From Nocardioides sp. B-3 (lineage in GTDB: Bacteria; Actinomycetota; Actinomycetes; Propionibacteriales; Nocardioidaceae), in the NCBI RefSeq assembly GCF_024703895.1, contig NZ_CP087968.1, positions 310,001-374,000 of the forward strand: a DNA stretch of 64,000 bases, written 5' to 3'. The notes beneath the pieces were generated by a model, which saw only the letters and a list, made by a program, of their open reading frames with translations, was not told the origin of the DNA and did no database searches. A program made the translations under genes and the position numbers. The number at the start of each line of letters is the position of its first letter. Within the stretch, counting starts at the first letter, position 1. This document shows positions 30,046 to 38,817 of the stretch, piece after piece.

Positions 30046-30441
30046 CTACGAGATGCCCTTCGTACTTGGTGGAATTGGGACCCTGAAGAAGTCCGATTTT
30101 CCCAGTACGTAAGGGCATTCTCACTTCACGACGCGCTCACAACCCCAAGCTCATCGGTGGATCGAGGCTTAGGCAGCGCGAGCAAACGACTTATTGAGGC
30201 ACTACGACGATCGACCACTCACCCGTCGTCTCAACCTCGACAGATCCCCGCGTCGCACAAGCGGATCGAGCAGCGACATCTCGGGGCCTCCAGCTCCGTC
30301 GACAGGCAGCCACAACGGCTGGTCGAAATGTCTTGCTGGATCACGTGCATAACAAGCAGATCTGGGCGCAGCGATGAATAGTGCGTGATATCTGCGCGGT
30401 CCACTACTTATGCAGTCGACCGCCCTGCGAGTCTTGGTTCA
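30046..30441. other. Intergenic stretch, no gene seen
   Basis: Between the IS1380 remnant and the small gene at 30442 I find no convincing coding frame. The first part is probably the remaining terminal sequence of the IS1380 remnant (for example GTACGTAAGGGCATTCTC near 30104). Confidence 0.4.
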
Positions 30442-30617
30442 TGGCAGCCCTGACCTTCAAGCTCATCGGCGGAGACCCGCCGCTTCATTTGCCCGAGGAT
30501 TCGACCTTCTCCATCGAGGACGGCGTGCTGACGATCAAGGCCAGCGACGAGACGACGCACTACGCCCCACATGCATGGGAGTGGGTCCGAGATCGGCGGT
30601 CGGCGCCGCGGGCGTAA
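30442..30617 (+). CDS. Small hypothetical protein
   Basis: 58 residues: AALTFKLIGGDPPLHLPEDSTFSIEDGVLTIKASDETTHYAPHAWEWV. Alternating hydrophobic residues suggest a small beta-sandwich. Not recognised. Support is only a plausible amino-acid composition and a size similar to other single-gene units in this island. Confidence 0.4.
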
Positions 30618-30724
30618 CTTCCCCGTCCGCCACCTCGCCGATCCATCCGCCGACAGCGGCATGACAGCGCGGATCACGCCGTGACCGGACCAGCGCCGAC
30701 AGAGGCCTGTCCGACCGCGCAGCG

Positions 30725-31039
30725 CTAGTTCTGCCCGCGCTTCTGCCACACAGGAGTCTGGACACTGACGGTCGGCGGGCCCCGGAGCAGTGGTTCCACC
30801 TCAGCGACGTATGACGTATAGGCCGTAGTGGCGAGGAACGCACGGGATGCGTCCGCATCGGTATAGACTTGGAAGGCCCTGATGACGTCCGGATCGTTGT
30901 CGTCGAGGCAGTAGAAGTAGGCGATATGGCCGGCGTTGGCCGCCACGGCAGGGGCCATGTGCTTCTCCCACACGGCGCGGACTTCCTCGCGTCGGCCGGG
31001 CTGGGTCTGGTGAGTGACAATAACGGCGACTTGACTCAT
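30725..31039 (-). CDS. Antibiotic-biosynthesis-monooxygenase-fold protein
   Basis: 104 residues from ATG 31039: SQVAVIVTHQTQPGRREEVRAVWEKHMAPAVAANAGHIAYFYCLDDNDPDVIRAFQVYTDADASRAFLATTAYTSYVAEVEPLL. This matches the ABM dimeric alpha-beta barrel (quinol monooxygenase YgiN-like), where a small protein acts on quinols or aromatic substrates without cofactors. Intact frame. Its start faces a junction motif and cassette A. Confidence 0.75.
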   Translation of the reverse strand: MSQVAVIVTHQTQPGRREEVRAVWEKHMAPAVAANAGHIAYFYCLDDNDPDVIRAFQVYTDADASRAFLATTAYTSYVAEVEPLLRGPPTVSVQTPVWQKRGQN

Positions 31040-31231
31040 GCAGTGAGCCTCCCACGGCGATCCGACAGTCGGCGAGAACCACCGGCGGCGAGCGCCGTCA
31101 TCTCGGCATGTCCGAAAGTTCCGCAAGCCGAACCGCTATCGGGGACGCTGTTCTCGGCGGTCGGCTCCCGGGGAGCGTCGCTCGCCAGCGTCCCGCGACG
31201 GTGTCGGTTGCCGGACGCCAGCGAGATGCTG

Positions 31232-31846
31232 TCAGCGTCTTGTCGAGGCGTCAGCGAGTTCTGCCTTCGCAGCGGTGCGTTGGCGCTCGATCGCGCGGTA
31301 GACGGTGGAGCGGCCGACGCCGAACAGTTCGGCTACCTCCAAGGTGCTGTACTCGCCGCTGTGCACCAGCGACACAAGATGCGCCTCCTGCTTGCGGCTC
31401 AGCTTGGGCTGCTTGCCCTTGAGTCGCCCCTTGGCCTTCGCGACCTTCATGCCTTCGACCGTGCGTAGTCGGATCAGGTCGGACTCGAACTCGGCGACCA
31501 TGGCCAAGACGTTGAACAGCAGCCGCCCGACGGCGTCGGTCGGGTCGTAGACCGACCCGCCGAGCGAGAGGCTGATCTGCCGGGTCGTGAGCTCGTCGGC
31601 GATCGCGCGAGCGTCGGGCAGGGACCGGGCCAAGCGGTCGAGCTTGGTGACAACCGTGGTGTCCCCCGCGCGGCAGGCGGCCGGGGCCTCGCGGAGTCCC
31701 GGGCGTTCGCGGTTGGTGCCGGTCAGGCCGTGGTCGACGTAGATGCGCTCGGCCTCGACATCGAGGCCGAGCAGGGCGCCGCGTTGCGCAGTGAGGTCTT
31801 GTGCATCGGTGGAGCATCGGGCGTACCCGACAAGTAGTGCGCTCAT
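31232..31846 (-). CDS. Small serine recombinase (resolvase/invertase type), intact copy
   Basis: 204 residues. The N-terminal catalytic domain has the nucleophile serine in VGYARCSTDAQDL, then YVDHGLTGTNRERPGL, VVTKLDRLARSLPDARAIADEL and LLFNVLAMVAEFESDLIRLRTVEGM. A C-terminal helix-turn-helix follows (HSGEYSTLEVAELFGVGRSTVYRAIER). Size and layout fit Tn3 resolvases and DNA invertases, not IS607 recombinases, whose HTH is N-terminal. Divergent from the antitoxin gene, with 167 bases between starts. Confidence 0.9.
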   Translation of the reverse strand: MSALLVGYARCSTDAQDLTAQRGALLGLDVEAERIYVDHGLTGTNRERPGLREAPAACRAGDTTVVTKLDRLARSLPDARAIADELTTRQISLSLGGSVYDPTDAVGRLLFNVLAMVAEFESDLIRLRTVEGMKVAKAKGRLKGKQPKLSRKQEAHLVSLVHSGEYSTLEVAELFGVGRSTVYRAIERQRTAAKAELADASTRR

Positions 31847-32013
31847 GACGCACCTCCCAAAGGGGTTGGCTCTGGCCGTGCCACGGGGCGTGGTCGGCTC
31901 GGGCGTCGGGCCGAAACCCGACCCCATCAGCGACTGCCCTTTTATCCCGGTCCGCAAGTACCGTGGCTGGCAGCTGCTTCCGCGGATCCGCTTTTCGTAA
32001 TACGATTCTGCTT

Positions 32014-32247
32014 ATGGTCAGTGAGGAGCAGATCCAGCAATGGGCGGACGAGGCCGAAACTGGCTACGACGTCGAGGAGATGAAGCGCCGCGGGCGCGGT
32101 CGGCCCGGACGTGGCGCCGAGCCGATGCAGGTCGTTGCAGTACGCCTCACAGCTGAGGAGCTCGCCGCGGTCGACGCAATCGCCGAGCGAGAACACATCT
32201 CGAGATCCGAAGCAATCCGCAGGGCGCTCGCCGGCTCTGCGGCGTGA
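32014..32247 (+). CDS. Ribbon-helix-helix (CopG-type) antitoxin, copy A
   Basis: 77 residues: MVSEEQIQQWADEAETGYDVEEMKRRGRGRPGRGAEPMQVVAVRLTAEELAAVDAIAEREHISRSEAIRRAL. The C-terminal part is a ribbon-helix-helix (VAVRL ... ISRSEAIRRAL). Upstream lies TTTTCGTAATACGATTCTGCTTATG; GTAATACGATT contains a short dyad that may be the operator. The stop overlaps the toxin GTG by four bases. Confidence 0.8.
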   Translation: MVSEEQIQQWADEAETGYDVEEMKRRGRGRPGRGAEPMQVVAVRLTAEELAAVDAIAEREHISRSEAIRRALAGSAA

Positions 32248-32486
32248 AGGTCCACGACAGCGCACTCAAACACGGGGTACTCCCAGAGGACGCAGTTCAG
32301 GCAGCCGACTGGCCGCTCTGGGTGGAACCGATTGACAACGAGGACTGGCCGCACCGCGTGCTGCGGCTCGGATTCGACAACCAAGCGCATCTGCTCGAGA
32401 CCGTCGTTCTTGTCTTCGAGAGCGGCGACGAAATGGTCATCCACGCCATGCCAGCCCGCAAGCAGTACTGGGACCTCTTGCCCTGA
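32244..32486 (+). CDS. BrnT-like toxin candidate, copy A
   Basis: 80 residues: VHDSALKHGVLPEDAVQAADWPLWV ... RVLRLGFDNQAHLLETVVLVFESGDEMVIHAMPARKQYWDLLP. The K/H-D-x-A-x-KHG start and the ending HAMPARKQY match small actinobacterial proteins found after CopG antitoxins, with a BrnT-like outline (compact beta sheet, basic end). Toxin activity is inferred from pairing and size. Identical in outline in copies B and C. Confidence 0.65.
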   Translation: MKVHDSALKHGVLPEDAVQAADWPLWVEPIDNEDWPHRVLRLGFDNQAHLLETVVLVFESGDEMVIHAMPARKQYWDLLP

Positions 32487-32696
32487 ACCCGATGGCTCGG
32501 CTCCCACATCAGGATCCGCTTGCGACAATGCGGCCGCGCGTCCATTGGGTGTCCGAGCCCCGCTCCGGATGGCCCTTCCTTCTAAGGTGTTGCTCGGCAT
32601 CACCGCAAGCCCCGGCGCCCGGCGCAGCCCTGTGGCTGCGGCAGCACAGAATCATGCCTCGCCAGTCTGATCCCGAAGCGCAACGAGCCACGCCTG

Positions 32697-32876
32697 TCAG
32701 CCGTGCAAGGGACCGGCCCAACGCCAGTCGCTCTCCGGGCCGAGGTATTCCACGCGCTGCACATCCTCGCCATGCTCCGGGTCGTCGATCGCCCGGGAGA
32801 TGGCTGCGGCGTGGTCAGCGAACTCATCTTCCGCAACGACGTCGCCCATGCCGTCGAGAAACCGGTAGCGAGTCAC
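32697..32876 (-). CDS. Small hypothetical protein
   Basis: 59 residues from GTG 32876: VTRYRFLDGMGDVVAEDEFADHAAAISRAIDDPEHGEDVQRVEYLGPESDWRWAGPL. Composition and periodicity look protein-like (beta hairpin then helix). Not recognised. Lies between cassette A and the second copy of the 482-bp module. Confidence 0.4.
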   Translation of the reverse strand: MTRYRFLDGMGDVVAEDEFADHAAAISRAIDDPEHGEDVQRVEYLGPESDWRWAGPLHG

Positions 32877-33529
32877 GCTGGGCACGCTACCCCAGTGCCA
32901 GCGCGGTCCGTCCCGAGCCCCGGGGCCGCCGAAGTGCTGCCGCCGGCACGAGCACGGCCAATAGGAGACCGAGGACGAGGAGTCCGCGCAGGGTGGGCCG
33001 TAGGCGAGCTGCCGAGTCAATCGCGATCACATCCCGCCCCAAGTCCGAGGCCTCAGGCTGCGCGAGGTCGCCGTCGCCGTCATCAACGCCTCAACGACCA
33101 GTGCGGACCTCACCATGTGCCGACGCGGCTGTCTCGGACCGTCTCGAACCCTGCACAACAACACCGGCCTTGACACCACCCCAGCGGGACGTCATCACCC
33201 GTCCGGCGTCCAACCGCCGTATCGGTCTCGACTGGAGGGTGGCATCCCGGGTAGTGCCCCTGCACGAGAACGGCATATGACGACAGACTGGGCCGGCCAT
33301 CCACCCTCGCGAGAGGGGCGCCGCGACACCGGTGAGCGATCGTCAAGTGCGACGCACCCTTTCCGCGGACTGCAGCAACGGCAGTTGGCTCGCCCCGTTA
33401 GAGAATGCCCAGCGTGGACGTTCCTGAGCCGGTGTTGCTGACCGTTGACGACGAGACCTTCCGGGCACGTGCTGACCCCGACCAGCCCGGGGCCCGGCAC
33501 TTGGACTGGGTGAGCGGTCCCAACGATGG

Positions 33530-34965
33530 AGTTGAGTCCACGGGCGTGGTGTACGACGGGCCCGTCCTGAGCGTGGCGTCCTGACATAGCGACGGCCACC
33601 GCGTGATCCTTCAGAAGACCTGCGAAAGCACGACTGAAGGAGAACCAAACGATGACCGTCGACCCCAACTCTATTGACCTGACCACGTTCATGACCGACC
33701 ACCTGCAGCGCCGAACCGGATCTGCTTCGCACGATGCTGTCCACGTTCGTCCAGGCGTTGATGTCGGCCGAGGCCGACGCGATCTGCGGCGCCCCCTACG
33801 GCACCCGCAGCGACGAGCGCACGAACTCCCGCAACGGCTACCGGACCCGCGACTTCGACACCCGGACCGGGACCGGGACGATGGAAGTCGCGATCCCCAA
33901 GCTGCGCGAAGGCTCCTACTTCCCCGACTGGCTGCTCCGAGCGCCGTCGGCGAGCAGAGCGGGCGCTGACCACGGTGGTCGCCACGTGCTACCTGCTCGG
34001 TGTCTCCACGCGTCGGATGGAGAAGCTCGTCGAGACCCTCGGCATCACCCGGTTGTCGAAGTCTCAGGTCAGCGTGATGGCCAAGGAGCTCGACGCGCAC
34101 GTCGAGGACTTCCGCACCCGACCACTCGACCGGGGGCCCTACACGTTCCCGGCTGCGGACGCGTTGACGATGAAGGTCCGCGAGGGCGGTCGGGTCGTCA
34201 ACACCCACGTCCCGGTCGCGACCGGCGTCAACGCTGATGGGCACCGCGAGATCCTCAGACTCGACATCTGCTCGGCCGAGTCCGAAGCCGGCTGGCTGAC
34301 CCTGTTCCGCGGCCTGAACGCCCGCGGCCTGACCGGCGTCAAGTTGGTCACCTCGGACGCCCACGCCGGGCTCGTCGCCGCGGTCGGCGCGACGATGGGC
34401 GGTGCGTCCCGGCAACGCTGCCGCACCCACTACGCGGCCAACCTGATGGCCATCTGTCCCAAGCACGCCCGGGGTGGCGTGAAGGCGATGCTGCACTCGG
34501 TCTACGACCAGCCCGACGCCAAGGCCGTGCACGCCCAGTTCGACAAGCTCCTCGACACCGTCGCCGACAAGCTGCCCGAGGTCCACGACCACCTCGACGA
34601 AGCCCGCGCCGACATCCTCGCCTTCACCGCGTTCCCCAAGGAGATCTGGCGCCAGATCTGGTCCAACCCCAACGAACGCCTCAACCGCGAGATCCGCAGG
34701 AGGACCGACGTCGTGGGGATCTTCCCCGACCGCACCTCCGCGATCCGGCTCATCGGAGCCGTCCCGGCCGAACAACACGACGACTGGATCGAAGGCCGCC
34801 GCTACCTCGGACTCGACGTCCTCGCCCGCTCCCGGATCGCCCTGATCAACACCGACGAAACCACCACCGAACAGGAGGACATGACACCCGCCGCACTCAC
34901 TGCCTAGAGTGCAACCACCGGATCACGCGGTGGCCCCTTCATCCACCACGACCGTGGACTTGACC
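33530..34965 (+). mobile_element. IS256-family insertion sequence
   Basis: 1,436 bp. Imperfect 22-bp terminal inverted repeats (left AGTTGAGTCCACGGGCGTGG, right GGTCAAGTCCACGGTCGTGG, matching at 18 of 22 positions) enclose one transposase gene. CAACGATGG occurs on both sides (33521-33529 and 34966-34974) and once in the unoccupied copy at 25490, so this is a 9-bp target duplication, normal for IS256. The two preceding C bases are also shared, so the exact end may shift by two. Confidence 0.9.
33652..34907 (+). CDS. IS256-family (Mutator-like) transposase
   Basis: MTVDPNSIDLTTFMTDHLQ, then LLRTMLSTFVQALMSAEADAICGAPYGTRSDERTNSRNGYRTRDFDTRTGTMEVAIPKLREGSYFPDWLL, STRRMEKLVETLGI, the DDE domain with VATGVNADGHREILRLDI, VTSDAHAGLVAA and RCRTHYAANLMA, and ending YLGLDVLARSRIALI. 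About 415 residues. Frameshifts near 33718 and 33955 would disable it if real. Confidence 0.9.
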
Positions 34966-35220
34966 CAACGATGGCTACGGCTTCACGACGCGACGCTCCG
35001 ACTCCAGCTGGGGTACCCGGGAGGATTTGGAGGATCAGATCCGATCGTTCCTGCACGAGATTGACCCCGAGACGGGTTACCCGGCTGAGTAGGTCATGGC
35101 TCCTGCCGCGATGCTCCGGATGAGTTCGCCCGAGGTTGGGCACGCGGAGCGCGCTGGTGGTAGATCCCGCTGTGGCGAGCTCCGCGCGCCGATCCTGATG
35201 TGGGAGCCGAGCCGTCGGGT

Positions 35221-35463
35221 TCAGGGCAAGAGGTCCCAGTACTGCTTGCGGGCTGGCATGGCGTGGATGACCATTTCGTCGCCGCTCTCGAAGACAAGAA
35301 CGACGTTCTCGAGCAGATGCGCTTGGTTGTCGAATCCGAGCCGCAGCTCATGGTGCGGCCAGTCCTCGTTGTCAATCGGTTCGACCCAGAGCGGCCAGTC
35401 GGCTGCCTGAACTGCGTCCTCTGGGAGTACCCCGTGTTTGAGTGCGCTGTCGTGGACCTTCAC
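35221..35463 (-). CDS. BrnT-like toxin candidate, copy B
   Basis: 80 residues, differing from copy A in a few positions (DWPHHELRLGFDNQAHLLENVV). Frame intact; GTG start overlaps the antitoxin stop by four bases, as in the other copies. Confidence 0.65.
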   Translation of the reverse strand: MKVHDSALKHGVLPEDAVQAADWPLWVEPIDNEDWPHHELRLGFDNQAHLLENVVLVFESGDEMVIHAMPARKQYWDLLP

Positions 35464-35693
35464 GCCGCAGAGCCGGCGAGCGCCCTGCGGATTGCTTCGG
35501 ATCTCGAGATGTGTTCTCGCTCGGCGATTGCGTCGACCGCGGCGAGCTCCTCAGCTGTGAGGCGTACTGCAACGACCTGCATCGGCTCGGCGCCACGTCC
35601 GGGCCGACCGCGCCCGCGGCGCTTCATCTCCTCGACGTCGTAGCCAGTTTCGGCCTCTTCCGCCCATTGCTGGATCTGCTCCTCACTGACCAT
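35460..35693 (-). CDS. Ribbon-helix-helix (CopG-type) antitoxin, copy B
   Basis: 77 residues, MVSEEQIQQWAEEAETGYDVEEMKRRGRGRPGRG, then the same ribbon-helix-helix as copy A. The ATG at 35693 is preceded by the same AT-rich leader with GTAATACGATT. Confidence 0.8.
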   Translation of the reverse strand: MVSEEQIQQWAEEAETGYDVEEMKRRGRGRPGRGAEPMQVVAVRLTAEELAAVDAIAEREHISRSEAIRRALAGSAA

Positions 35694-35858
35694 AAGCAGA
35701 ATCGTATTACGAAAAGCGGATCGGTGGAAGCAGTGGCGGGCCACGGTACTTGCGTCCCGGGATAAAAGGGCAGTCGCTGGTGGGGTCGGGTTCGGCCCGA
35801 CGCCCGAGCCGACCACGCCCCGTGGCACGGCCGAGCCAACCCCTTTGGGAGGTGCGTC

Positions 35859-36477
35859 ATGAGCGCACTTCTTGTCGGGTACGCCGGATGCTCCACCGAT
35901 GCACAAGACCTCACTGCGCAACGCAGGAGCCCTGCTCGGCCTCGATGTCGAGGCCGAGCGCATCTACGTCGACCACGGCCTGACCGGCACCAACCGTGAG
36001 CGACCGGGCCTGCGCGAAGCTCTCGCCGCCTGCCGAGCCGGCGACACCCCCGGTGGTCACCAAGCTCGACCGCCTCGCCCGGTCGCTTCCCCGACGCCCG
36101 AGCGATCGCGGAAGAACTCACCTCTCGACAGATCAGCCTGAGCCTCGGCGGGTCGGTCTACGACCCCACCGATGCCGTCGGGCGGCTGCTGTTCAACGTC
36201 TTGGCCATGGTCGCGGAGTTCGAGTCCGACCTGATCCGGCTCCGCACGGTCGAAGGCATGAAGGTCGCGAAGGCCAAGGGGCGACTGAAGGGCAAGCAGC
36301 CCAAACTCAGCCGGAAGCAAGAGGCGCACCCGGTGTCCCCTGGTCCACAGCGGTGAATACAGCACCTTGGAGGTAGCCGAACTGTTCGGCGTCGGCCGCT
36401 CCACCGTCTACCGGGCCATCCAGCGCCAACGCCCGGCGGCGAAGGCAGAACTCATCGTCGCCTCGACAAGTCGCTGA
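35859..36477 (+). pseudogene. Small serine recombinase, frameshifted copy B
   Basis: MSALLVGYAGCSTDAQDLTAQR, then LLGLDVEAERIYVDHGLTGTNRERPGLREALAACRAGD, then RQISLSLGGSVYDPTDAVGRLLFNVLAMVAEFESDLIRLRTVEGMKVAKAKGRLKGKQPKLSRKQEAH, then the HTH end. Frame changes lie near 35924, 36050, 36092 and 36337. The last three are one extra C each when compared with copy C or A. Arg of YARCST is Gly here. Confidence 0.75.
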
Positions 36478-36674
36478 CGGCGACTCGCCGGCGTCCCGCA
36501 ACCGACACCCTCGCGGGACGTTGGCGAGCGACGCTCCCCGCGGGGCCGACCACCGATAACAGCGCCCCCGATAGCGGTTGGGCTTACGGCGAGAGTGGGC
36601 CATAGCCCGCGAACTTTCGAGACAGAATGCTCGGGCTTGACTCTCAAGCAGGTTGAGACGCGAGGTTTTCACTC

Positions 36675-37718
36675 ATGGAGAACGAACTGCTGGGCATCGG
36701 CCGGTTGGCGTCGCTGAGCGGGCTGCCCGTCAGCGCTCTTCGTTTCTACGACGGTGCTGAGGTGTTGCGACCGTGCATGGTCGATCCGTCTACCGGATAC
36801 CGGTTTTACCAGCCGAGCCGGGTGGTGCAGGCGCGACTGATATCGCATCTGCGCCGCGTCGGGCTTTCTCTGGACGACATCAGGACCGTGCTGACCGAAC
36901 CGGCAGACGCAGCGCCGATCCCGGCCACGCACCTCAGTCGACTGGAAGCAGGCCCGGCCGATGCCCGCAGGGAGATCTCCATCGTTCATCAACTACTCGA
37001 GAACACGGAGATCACCATGACCCGCTGCACCTTGCCTGCCGCTGAATTGATCCGAGCCCTCAGGGAGGTTCGCTACGCGATCAGCAACGACCCGGACGCG
37101 CCGACGCTGAACGGCGTCTTCTCCGGACAGCGAACCCGGCAGGTTGCGCGTCGTTGCGACCGACCGGCACCGATTGGCCACCAGCACTCTGGCCACTTCC
37201 GAGCAATGCGAGCTTCACCTTCTGCTGCCGACAGCGGCGGTCGACGAACTCCTCGCCAGCGACCGGGATGGCACCCTCGACATTGTTGTTGACGACGACA
37301 CGATCACCTTGACCGGGGACAGCGTGAACGTCCGGGCACACGTACCTGACGTCGATTTTCCGCCGTACCGAAACTGGCTCGAGATCGGTCGTCGCGAGTT
37401 CCCCGTGGACGCGGCCACATTGCAGGGCCGCACTCGATGCCGGTGCAACGGAGGACCTCACCCGTGACCACGACGGTGTCGCCTTCCGTGTCAGCCGACT
37501 CAGTGTCACCCGAAGTGGGGTGGAGGTCGGCACCTCCGACGATCCCGACGCGATGGTGATCGGGGTGAACCGCGAGTTCCTGCTCCAAGCGCTCCAAGCC
37601 GGTGACCAGCTCACCCTCGGCCCGGACGGACCGATCGCACCGCTCGCCATCCGCAACCCCGACCGGAGCCGGCACGCTCTCCATCCTGATGCCGGTCCGG
37701 CTGGATCAGCCCGCCTGA
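36675..37718 (+). CDS. MerR-type DNA-binding domain fused to a DNA sliding-clamp-like domain
   Basis: Residues 1-110 are a MerR helix-turn-helix and wing with coiled-coil (LLGIGRLASLSGLPVSALRFYDGAEVLRPCMVDPSTGYRFYQPSRVVQARLISHLRRVGLSLDDIRTVL). The rest resembles DnaN beta-clamp repeats: SEPGRLRVVATDRHRLATSTLATS, TGDSVNVRAHVPDVDFPPYRNWL, MVIGVNREFLLQALQAGDQLTLGPDGPIAPLAIRNP, and the terminal ILMPVRL, close to the clamp's C-terminal MPMRL. Frameshifts near 37130, 37430 and 37665 need repair. About 346 residues. Such fusions exist in actinobacteria but have no assigned role. Confidence 0.7.
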
Positions 37719-37782
37719 ACCCGCCAGATCGGGAGCCGATCGCCCATTGCGAAACGCACTGAGTGATTCGCCCAGCGCGTCC

Positions 37783-37836
37783 CGCGAGCCGATCGGCTCG
37801 CGGAGCGTGCCAGTGCGGGATACCCCACTGGTGCTC
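37783..37836 (+). repeat. Junction motif, palindromic copy
   Basis: A perfect 20-bp palindrome (37783-37802, core GAGCCGATCGGCTC) continues into GGAGCGTGCCAGTGCGGGAT. It is the clearest full-dyad copy of a motif, GGWTCSGCTYGCGGAGC, that recurs between genes. Copies I can place begin near 24059, 24690, 25219, 25697, 29556, 31117, 32512, 35175, 36574, 37791, 38372, 38869, 40445, 42010, 42490, 43045, 49902, 50942, 52335, 60934, 61287 and 62542. Confidence 0.7.
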
Positions 37837-37887
37837 ATCCGACCGATGGGAAGCCCCCGGAGCCTGTACCTCCCGTAGCCTCGACCC

Positions 37888-38349
37888 GTGCCCGAACCGA
37901 CGCTGCAGCTCGTCACCTCTGACAACGTCGAAGCAGCTTGCGCCATACGCCTCCTGCCCCATCAGGATGCACACGTCGAGTCAGTCGCCGTGTCCTTGGC
38001 GCTGGCGTACACCCTGCCAACCAAGGCGTGGCCGAGGCTGGTCCACGACAGGTCAGCGCTGGTGGCCGTCGTCATGGCCTTCCACCGGGTCGACTGGCCG
38101 GGCGACCCCTCAGGGGTAACCCGAAGCGGGCTCTGGCGACTCAACGTCGACGCTCAGCACCAGCATCAGGGATACGGGCGCTTCGCCGTTCTCGCGGTAT
38201 GTGCTGACCTTCTTGAGCGAGGCGAGCGTACGTGCTTCGTTACCTACGACGCGGGCGAAGACGGACCCGAGAACTTCTACCTCAAACTCGGGTTCCGTCC
38301 AACCGGCGAGTTCAGCGGCCGTCAAGTCGTTGCCGGTTTGAAACTCTGA
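37888..38349 (+). CDS. GNAT-like acetyltransferase
   Basis: 153 residues, intact, from GTG 37888. LVTSDNVEAACAIRLLPHQDAHVESVAVSLALAYT, then GLWRLNVDAQHQHQGYGRFAVLAVCADLLERG (acetyl-CoA loop Q-x-x-G-Y-G), then FYLKLGFRPTGEFSGRQVV, a typical GNAT C-terminus. Substrate unknown. Bounded by junction motifs at 37791 and 38372. Confidence 0.8.
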   Translation: MPEPTLQLVTSDNVEAACAIRLLPHQDAHVESVAVSLALAYTLPTKAWPRLVHDRSALVAVVMAFHRVDWPGDPSGVTRSGLWRLNVDAQHQHQGYGRFAVLAVCADLLERGERTCFVTYDAGEDGPENFYLKLGFRPTGEFSGRQVVAGLKL

Positions 38350-38520
38350 CTTGGAATCGAGCTCCGTAAGAGGATCCGCTTCCGGTGATGAGGCGACGGC
38401 TCCGGCCGGACCGATCTCGGCGACAACTGCTGTCGTATGCCGTTTCCGCTTACGGACATCTACGAGCTGGGGTCGTCGTCCATCTCGATCGAGAGAACGC
38501 GCACGCTCCGCGCGGCAGGG

Positions 38521-38817
38521 TCAGTACGCGCCCGTGAAGATAGCCGTGGTCTTGATGAACGCCGGTGCGAGCCCAAGAACAGCTGCCGCAACGAGAAGCC
38601 GCTTGTCAGCTGTAAATGCCCAAGCGATGAGGAGCGCGGCCAGACCGCCCGCAACTGCGGCGATGAGCAGTGCGTACCGGTCGCGCGTCAACTCACCGAC
38701 GGGCGTGGTCGGCGGCCCCCAGCTCGTCAGCGAGATCGCGATGAGGGTGGCCATGGCGAGGACGACCGCGAGTGGTAGTGCCACCAAGGCGCGGGCGGGG
38801 GATCCGGTCTGGGCCAT
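38521..38817 (-). CDS. Small membrane protein
   Basis: 98 residues with three hydrophobic segments (ALVALPLAVVLAMATLIAISL, YALLIAAVAGGLAALLIAWAF, LLVAAAVLGLAPAFIKTTAIF). Intact frame. Not recognised. The junction motif flanks it near 38372 and 38869. Confidence 0.6.
   Translation of the reverse strand: MAQTGSPARALVALPLAVVLAMATLIAISLTSWGPPTTPVGELTRDRYALLIAAVAGGLAALLIAWAFTADKRLLVAAAVLGLAPAFIKTTAIFTGAY

Larger units (their letters stand above)
31133..32516. mobile_element. Serine recombinase-toxin/antitoxin cassette, copy A
   Basis: 1,384 bp, sharing both edges with copies B and C: CCGCTATCGGGG at the left and ACATCAGGATC at the right. It contains a small serine recombinase on the minus strand and a divergent antitoxin-toxin pair on the plus strand. 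It has no terminal inverted repeats of the IS type. Left and right flanks carry facing copies of the junction motif (GGTTCGGCTTGCGGAAC reversed at 31117, and GGATCCGCTTGCGAC at 32512). This copy has all three genes intact. Confidence 0.8.
33405..35092 (+). pseudogene. Small unknown gene split by IS256
   Basis: Second copy of the gene at 25370. Codons 1-42 (to GPNDG) lie at 33405-33529. The remainder (YGFTTRRSDSSWGTREDLEDQIRSFLHEIDPETGYPAE) lies at 34975-35092. The 3' part reads in frame without the extra G seen in copy 1, which shows the true reading of the family. Confidence 0.75.
33268..35193. repeat. 482-bp module, copy 2, split by IS256
   Basis: 33268-33529 and 34966-35193 together equal the module at 25233-25714, less one G. 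The interruption is the IS256 element at 33530-34965. The right edge of the module coincides with the edge of recombinase cassette B (35191). Confidence 0.85.
35191..36577. mobile_element. Serine recombinase-toxin/antitoxin cassette, copy B (inverted)
   Basis: Same 1.39-kb unit as copy A in the opposite orientation: GATCCTGATGT at 35191 and CCCCGATAGCGG ending at 36577. Its toxin-side edge abuts the 482-bp module (GAGCTCCGCGCGCCGAT), its recombinase-side edge a motif copy (GGTTGGGCTTACGG, 36574). The recombinase gene is broken by several extra bases; the toxin and antitoxin frames are intact. Confidence 0.8.

Noticed and set aside
31133..32516. IS607-family transposon
   Set aside because: The recombinase has its helix-turn-helix at the C-terminus (resolvase type), and no TnpB gene is present.
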